DNA of 64,000 nt. Source: Tritrichomonas musculus (taxonomy: Eukaryota > Parabasalia > Tritrichomonadida > Tritrichomonadidae). The stretch is from the NCBI GenBank assembly GCA_039105265.1, contig JAPFFF010000058.1, forward strand, positions 744,001 to 808,000, written 5' to 3'. The position numbers and the translations under genes are program-made. This document shows, one piece after another, positions 59,959 through 64,000 of the stretch (position 1 is the first letter of the stretch; each line of letters starts with the position of its first letter). Under the pieces are notes generated by a model. That model saw only the letters and a list, made by a program, of their open reading frames with translations. It was not told the origin of the DNA and searched no databases.

Positions 59959-60759
59959 ATGGCAACCCCCTTTTGGGAAGCCTATCTTTTCATGGATACT
60001 GCGGTTTTTGCCATTATTTCAATATATGCAATTATAAGACTCATTTTAGCTTCTCTTCACAATCGATTTTCATACAAAACACAGAAACTTTTTCGATCTC
60101 TCGCCTTTATTTTATCAACATCACTTTCTTTTATATTTTTAGTTATTTACTTTAATAGTAACGATATTGCAAACGATGTTTATCAAGCTCTTCTCATTCT
60201 TCTTTCAAATGCAACATGCTTAGCTTTTTATTTTTCAATTCTTGAATGGGATTCAATATGCAGACAAATTACATTTATTCCATGCCAGAAAAATCCAATA
60301 TTTATTATTTGTATCTCTATAATAGGTGTAACAGGACTTTGCCAGTTTTGCTCTTATTTCATTCGGACCAAAGCTACACCATATGTTTTTTTCTTTTGTA
60401 ATAATTTTGCACTTTTTGTTCAAATGGAGTTTGTTTTAGGAAATGGTTCGTTATATTGTGGCCTTACAATACGCGGATTAAACGAAAATTCAGATCAAGG
60501 CTTTTCAAAATACATTAAATTCACTCTATTTGCGTTTGGCGCAACAATATTTATGGCGCTATTTGGATTTGGATGTTTTCTGGCTTCTTTTTGCGTATCT
60601 CTTGAAAGTTCTTTCTATTATAATTTATTTCTTGCGTTATGTGGCCGTTTTCCTCGTGTAATTCTTTTGATTTCATCACTCCTTCTTCAAGACCTAATGG
60701 ATTGCACTGCTGAAAAATCTTTAGTTTTCCAGAATATGAACTCAGAAACACTTGTATAA
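59959..60759 (+). CDS. Seven-transmembrane protein, possible TOM1/THH1-like
   Basis: The 266-residue protein has about seven hydrophobic segments (approximately 15-33, 47-65, 75-93, 110-133, 143-160, 187-210 and 218-243) and almost no extramembrane domain. The third segment with ATCLAFYFSILEWDSI resembles the corresponding helix of the plant TOM1/THH1 family (a hydrophobic helix followed by an acidic/aromatic pair), but the similarity is slight. It could be a receptor-like or small transporter-like membrane protein. There is no cleavable signal peptide. Gene length fits a simple serpentine protein. Confidence 0.5.
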   Translation: MATPFWEAYLFMDTAVFAIISIYAIIRLILASLHNRFSYKTQKLFRSLAFILSTSLSFIFLVIYFNSNDIANDVYQALLILLSNATCLAFYFSILEWDSICRQITFIPCQKNPIFIICISIIGVTGLCQFCSYFIRTKATPYVFFFCNNFALFVQMEFVLGNGSLYCGLTIRGLNENSDQGFSKYIKFTLFAFGATIFMALFGFGCFLASFCVSLESSFYYNLFLALCGRFPRVILLISSLLLQDLMDCTAEKSLVFQNMNSETLV

Positions 60760-61171
60760 TAATGATATTTGTTTGTATTAAAAATTACTTATATGTATGT
60801 AAATAAATTTTTATTTTTTTTATTTTTATTTTTTTTCTCAGCTTTTTAGGGAATTTTTAAAAACTTTAAAAGTGCTAATTTCTTGGTGACTCACTCAGAA
60901 AATTAAAGTTTTTATTGTTACTTTGACTAAATCTAAATGTTATATTCAAAGTTCTTACACAAATAAACAAGTTAAAAAAATAGATACAACTAAATCGTTT
61001 TTCAAATAACAATGACTTTGATCTAATTCATATTAATACGACTTTGATCTATATATATTAATATATAAAAACAAATTATTAATACAGAAGCATTATCAAA
61101 TAATAAAATAAAAATATTTTTAAAAACATTTAAATCATTCTTTATCTAATTAAAAATACATATGTAAATAA
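60760..61171. other. Convergent 3' ends
   Basis: AT-rich DNA between two genes that end toward each other. ACGACTTTGATCTA-like sequence (ACTTTGATCTA) occurs twice near 61014-61024 and 61041-61051. Nothing else is recognised. Confidence 0.4.
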
Positions 61172-62959
61172 TTATTTAGGAGTTGTTACATACTTAAGAG
61201 CTTTCTTTAAAACACTTGAAAATGATTTTATATTAACGATAGTTGGCTGATCTCTTAGGTAGTCGTGGCATTCTAAACATGATAGTTCCCCATTAACGCA
61301 TCTATTATATCTATCCATACTGAATCCATTCGATTTTTCTCTTCCGGTTTTTGTATTTTCAATGAATGGATTTGTCCATTGAAAATATTTAATTTCTGCA
61401 CCATCAGCAATTTGTTTGTACCAATCTCTACAAGTATATTTATATGGCTTTATTTCAATGACAGCAGTTGGCTTCTTTTTATCATCAATTTTCATCCAAA
61501 TCATATGCGATAATTGACTTCCATGAATCGACAAAAGAATTGATGCATTACAATATCTTAACATTTGCTCACCAAATGTTTCACCACCATACACATATGG
61601 ATCAACAATACATTTAGGACAAATTTCTTGAACACTTTTAGTTAGTTCTTCTTGATTTACTATATCTCTCATTGTTGAATTTCTGAAAGCAATAACAATA
61701 CGGGGATGAAGAGGATCAGGTTCACATTTCTCAGTCATAAAATTATCAAATGAAAAATTGGTGCTTTTTGAAAGATTTTCAGGAACACTATAATATGACA
61801 TCATTTTTTCTCGAAAGCCTTTGAAAGCTTCAAGAGGGTACTCGTAGGGTAAAAGCAAAGGCGAATCATTCCACTTTTCGTAATTAACATCGTATTCACT
61901 TTTAGGAAAACCTATGATAGCATCATCAAAGCAAGTATTATTATATTTGGTCAAGTTTAGTTTAATGTTTTCAATAGTATGATTAGTAAAAGGTCCTAAA
62001 AATTGATATCCTTTTTTGCTTGTATTTTCATCAATTGTAAAAATTCTATCATTTGATGAATTCGAACCACCATTTAATTTTGTTGTCCAAAAAAGTGGTA
62101 AGGTATAGTCAAACAAAGCATGCCACAAATATTCCATTGAATACCAACGGCATGTTAAAAATGATCGTTCTTTAATAATGCCTTTTAATATGCTTTTTGG
62201 CAAAGGATACTTGTTGTCAAACATTTTGTATTGAACAACAACTCGACATTTAGGATAGTCGTGAGGTATTGGACGGGAGCCAGGAATCATTGAAGTCCGA
62301 TTAATTTTAGCTTCACGAAGACCAAAAAATATGAATCTCTTATTTTGCCAACAAATATGTTTTGCTCTACACCATCGATGATCGTAACGGCCGAAACATT
62401 CAAGTGAAGAAACATCCGAAGGCACAATATCAACATTTGAAATGTTATGATAAATTGTTTTAATCGATTTATTTTTCCAGCAAAATGTAACATTAAAATA
62501 TGATGTAATAGGAACAATAATTGATAATGATATAGCAGTATCATTCAACATAGTATAATTGAAATCTGAGTTCCGATAAGTTATTTTCACAATATCAGAA
62601 AAAAATATAATAGAAAACTTGTTAATCATTGATGGCTTAAAGTTTTTAATAAATACAATACAAAATGTAACTGGATTTGAACTTGAATCGAGGTCATAAA
62701 TTTGAAAAATGTCATTTTTTACTTTTTTGTTAACTGAATTTGTAACATCGGTGTTATTTGGTAAGATAAATTCGGTTTCTGTATTATTGGAAAATAGTAT
62801 ACTCTCTGATTGAATAATCTTACTTTGAAATAAAATTCTGGTGATTAACATATTGATAATGCAAGTACTGAACATTATAAAAACTACAAGAAGTTTTTGA
62901 GAAATTGGAATTGGTAGGCGTGCAAACGCACGTCTTTTTTGTATTTTTGTAAGAATCAA
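61172..62959 (-). CDS. GT61-type (DUF563) Golgi glycosyltransferase
   Basis: The 595-residue protein is a type II membrane protein: a short basic cytoplasmic start and one signal anchor at about 23-45 (LLVVFIMFSTCIINMLITR) precede a large luminal part with many Asn-x-Ser/Thr sites (for example NTDVTNS, FNYT, NDTA). About 473-490 has SILLSIHGSQLSHMIWM, the GT61 motif (G/I-x-HG-x-x-L-x-H-x-x-x-M), followed by AVIEIKPYKYTCRDWYK and the AEIKYFQWTNP end, as in the family. GT61 enzymes (EOGT, plant xylosyltransferases) transfer sugars to glycans or proteins. A role in making surface or secreted glycoconjugates follows from the anchor topology; donor and acceptor cannot be read. Confidence 0.75.
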   Translation of the reverse strand: MILTKIQKRRAFARLPIPISQKLLVVFIMFSTCIINMLITRILFQSKIIQSESILFSNNTETEFILPNNTDVTNSVNKKVKNDIFQIYDLDSSSNPVTFCIVFIKNFKPSMINKFSIIFFSDIVKITYRNSDFNYTMLNDTAISLSIIVPITSYFNVTFCWKNKSIKTIYHNISNVDIVPSDVSSLECFGRYDHRWCRAKHICWQNKRFIFFGLREAKINRTSMIPGSRPIPHDYPKCRVVVQYKMFDNKYPLPKSILKGIIKERSFLTCRWYSMEYLWHALFDYTLPLFWTTKLNGGSNSSNDRIFTIDENTSKKGYQFLGPFTNHTIENIKLNLTKYNNTCFDDAIIGFPKSEYDVNYEKWNDSPLLLPYEYPLEAFKGFREKMMSYYSVPENLSKSTNFSFDNFMTEKCEPDPLHPRIVIAFRNSTMRDIVNQEELTKSVQEICPKCIVDPYVYGGETFGEQMLRYCNASILLSIHGSQLSHMIWMKIDDKKKPTAVIEIKPYKYTCRDWYKQIADGAEIKYFQWTNPFIENTKTGREKSNGFSMDRYNRCVNGELSCLECHDYLRDQPTIVNIKSFSSVLKKALKYVTTPK

Positions 62960-63033
62960 AATATGAAATGTGATATAAAAATTATATGAACATTAAAAAA
63001 TAAAAAATAAAATTATAAAAATCAGGGTTATGT

Positions 63034-64000
63034 TTAGAGTCTAAAATCTTCAATGACATCGTCGATCTTAAGAACCATCTTAGCAATCTGTGTAGCAAGT
63101 CTGAATTGTTCTGTCTTTCCATGTGCAGTTTCAATAACTTTCTGTACCTTCATATCATTTGTTCCGGCAAAAATAGCATCAACACCAAGGCTTGTTTTTC
63201 CGGTTTGGAGTTGTTGTTTCTTGATGGCTTCAACTGTTTCTATTGGGTTGTAACCAGAGTTTGCTGCAAGTGCTTGTGGAATTCCTTCAAGAGCGTTAGC
63301 GAAGGCACGCATTGCATATTGATAAATTGTGTTATCTTTATCTGCAGCATTTCTAATGGCAATAGCGGCGGCTATTTCTGTTGCACCACCACCATAAACA
63401 ATTTTATTATCACGGATAAGATTTCTAGCAACGCATAAAGCATCATGAATTGATCTTTCTGCTTCAGAAATCATAAGTTTGTTTCCTCCACGGATTAATA
63501 ATGTAACACATTTTTCATCAGAAGCACCTTCGATAAGAAGCATGTGCTCGCAAGAAGTTCCGAATGAAATTTCTTTGATTTCCTTTGCCTTTCCTAATTT
63601 TTCTGGTGTGATATCTTCAAATCTTTGAATGATATGAGCGCCTGTTGTGATAGCAAGCTTTTCAATATCTCCACCAAGAACCCAACGTACAGCTGGAAGG
63701 TTATGATTGTAAAGAAGATAGTTTGCTTCATCATCAAATCCCCATTGGCACATAACAGCTGTGGCTCCAGCGGCGTTCAAACGTTCTACTTGATCTTTGA
63801 AATATTGTTGTTCTTGTTGATGGAGTTCTTCATAATCTTTAGCATCTTTGATTGTAACTTGATATTTAGTTTTTGGCTTGGGTGGCTCAAATGGGCAGGT
63901 AAGAATAGCAACTTTTGCGTCTGCAACAGATCTTGCCATTTGAGAGTGGCTCCATGTTTTGTCAATAAGTAATCCTTTAAGTAATTGGGTATCTTCTAAT
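63034..64000 (-). CDS. CCT5: CCT epsilon (TCP-1 family chaperonin subunit), partial
   Basis: This is the C-terminal part of chaperonin subunit epsilon. Reading on from the internal Met at 63939 the frame stays open to the window edge, giving EDTQLLKGLLIDKTWSHSQM upstream of VADAKVAILTCPFEPPKPKT, which matches human CCT5 in order. Other diagnostic segments are ICQWGFDDEAN-like CQWGFDDEANYLL, NLPAVRWVLGGDIEKLA, VTLLIRGGNKLMISEAERS, HDALCVARNLIRDNKIVYGG and GTNDMKVQKVIETAHGK. The 16-subunit ring folds actin and tubulin. The true start lies outside the window. The downstream stop is at 63034. Confidence 0.95.
   Translation of the reverse strand, partial: LEDTQLLKGLLIDKTWSHSQMARSVADAKVAILTCPFEPPKPKTKYQVTIKDAKDYEELHQQEQQYFKDQVERLNAAGATAVMCQWGFDDEANYLLYNHNLPAVRWVLGGDIEKLAITTGAHIIQRFEDITPEKLGKAKEIKEISFGTSCEHMLLIEGASDEKCVTLLIRGGNKLMISEAERSIHDALCVARNLIRDNKIVYGGGATEIAAAIAIRNAADKDNTIYQYAMRAFANALEGIPQALAANSGYNPIETVEAIKKQQLQTGKTSLGVDAIFAGTNDMKVQKVIETAHGKTEQFRLATQIAKMVLKIDDVIEDFRL

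Noticed and set aside
63034-63939. CCT5 as a complete 301-residue gene starting at 63939
   Set aside because: The frame continues upstream with the expected CCT5 residues to the window edge, so the Met at 63939 is internal.
1-64000. CRISPR array, rRNA or tRNA genes, riboswitches
   Set aside because: No regularly spaced identical repeats with unique spacers, no rRNA-like conserved blocks and no convincing cloverleaf were seen. The organism is eukaryotic, so CRISPR is not expected.

Overview
The window looks like a chromosomal piece of a parabasalid flagellate (trichomonad), most likely a Tritrichomonas-type genome. The evidence is the combination of very AT-rich DNA, intronless genes with short upstream regions, trichomonad-style ankyrin proteins (two, at 4966-6561 and 13607-16048), a Myb protein, flagellar-axoneme genes and a relic of a Maverick/Polinton, an element class abundant in trichomonads. 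The species is inferred, not proven. No rRNA, tRNA or CRISPR array was recognised.

Layout. 1-3.8 kb is a gene-free landing zone for small inverted-repeat transposons (310-754, 886-1792, 2247-2992 and a fourth partial end). 3.8-25 kb is a gene-dense block: TRAP-alpha-like ER protein, ankyrin protein, beta-propeller-like protein, DZIP1-like basal-body candidate, PH-AGC kinase, MAP2K-type kinase, second ankyrin protein, SHIPPO/STPGR protein, Myb protein, RG-rich RNA-binding candidate, proteasome subunit Rpn8, and a hAT-transposase fragment. 25-38 kb is accessory: an unknown helical protein, one end of a hAT-like element, a Polinton/Maverick fossil (about 26.8-35.3 kb) and a decayed host gene with a 309-bp foldback element in it. 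38-41 kb is gene-free and holds a 1.2-kb MITE. 41-57 kb is again gene-dense: CFAP58, a Kelch/coiled-coil protein, a Pumilio protein with a readable RNA code, a Gly/His-rich miniprotein, an ARMH3-like Golgi protein divergent from a possible exomer-type protein, a membrane protein with a long charged helix, and SCAR/WAVE. 57-60 kb is gene-free with two more inverted-repeat elements. 60-64 kb has a multi-pass membrane protein, a GT61-type glycosyltransferase and the C-terminal part of CCT5, which runs off the right edge.

Themes. Several genes fit the flagellum and cytoskeleton (DZIP1-like, STPGR, CFAP58, SCAR), and others the secretory path (TRAP-alpha, ARMH3-like, GT61). Genes are scattered singly; three neighbouring pairs are divergent with short shared promoters. 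The most distinctive content is the set of non-autonomous DNA elements: six have target-site duplications readable directly from the sequence (8 bp in four, 9 bp in two), and at least three carry family-specific palindromic motifs reiterated near their ends. A decamer, TCAAAAAGTT, lies 40-75 bp upstream of several start codons, and a shorter core of it also lies inside the termini of some of these elements, which raises the possibility that they spread promoter-like motifs.
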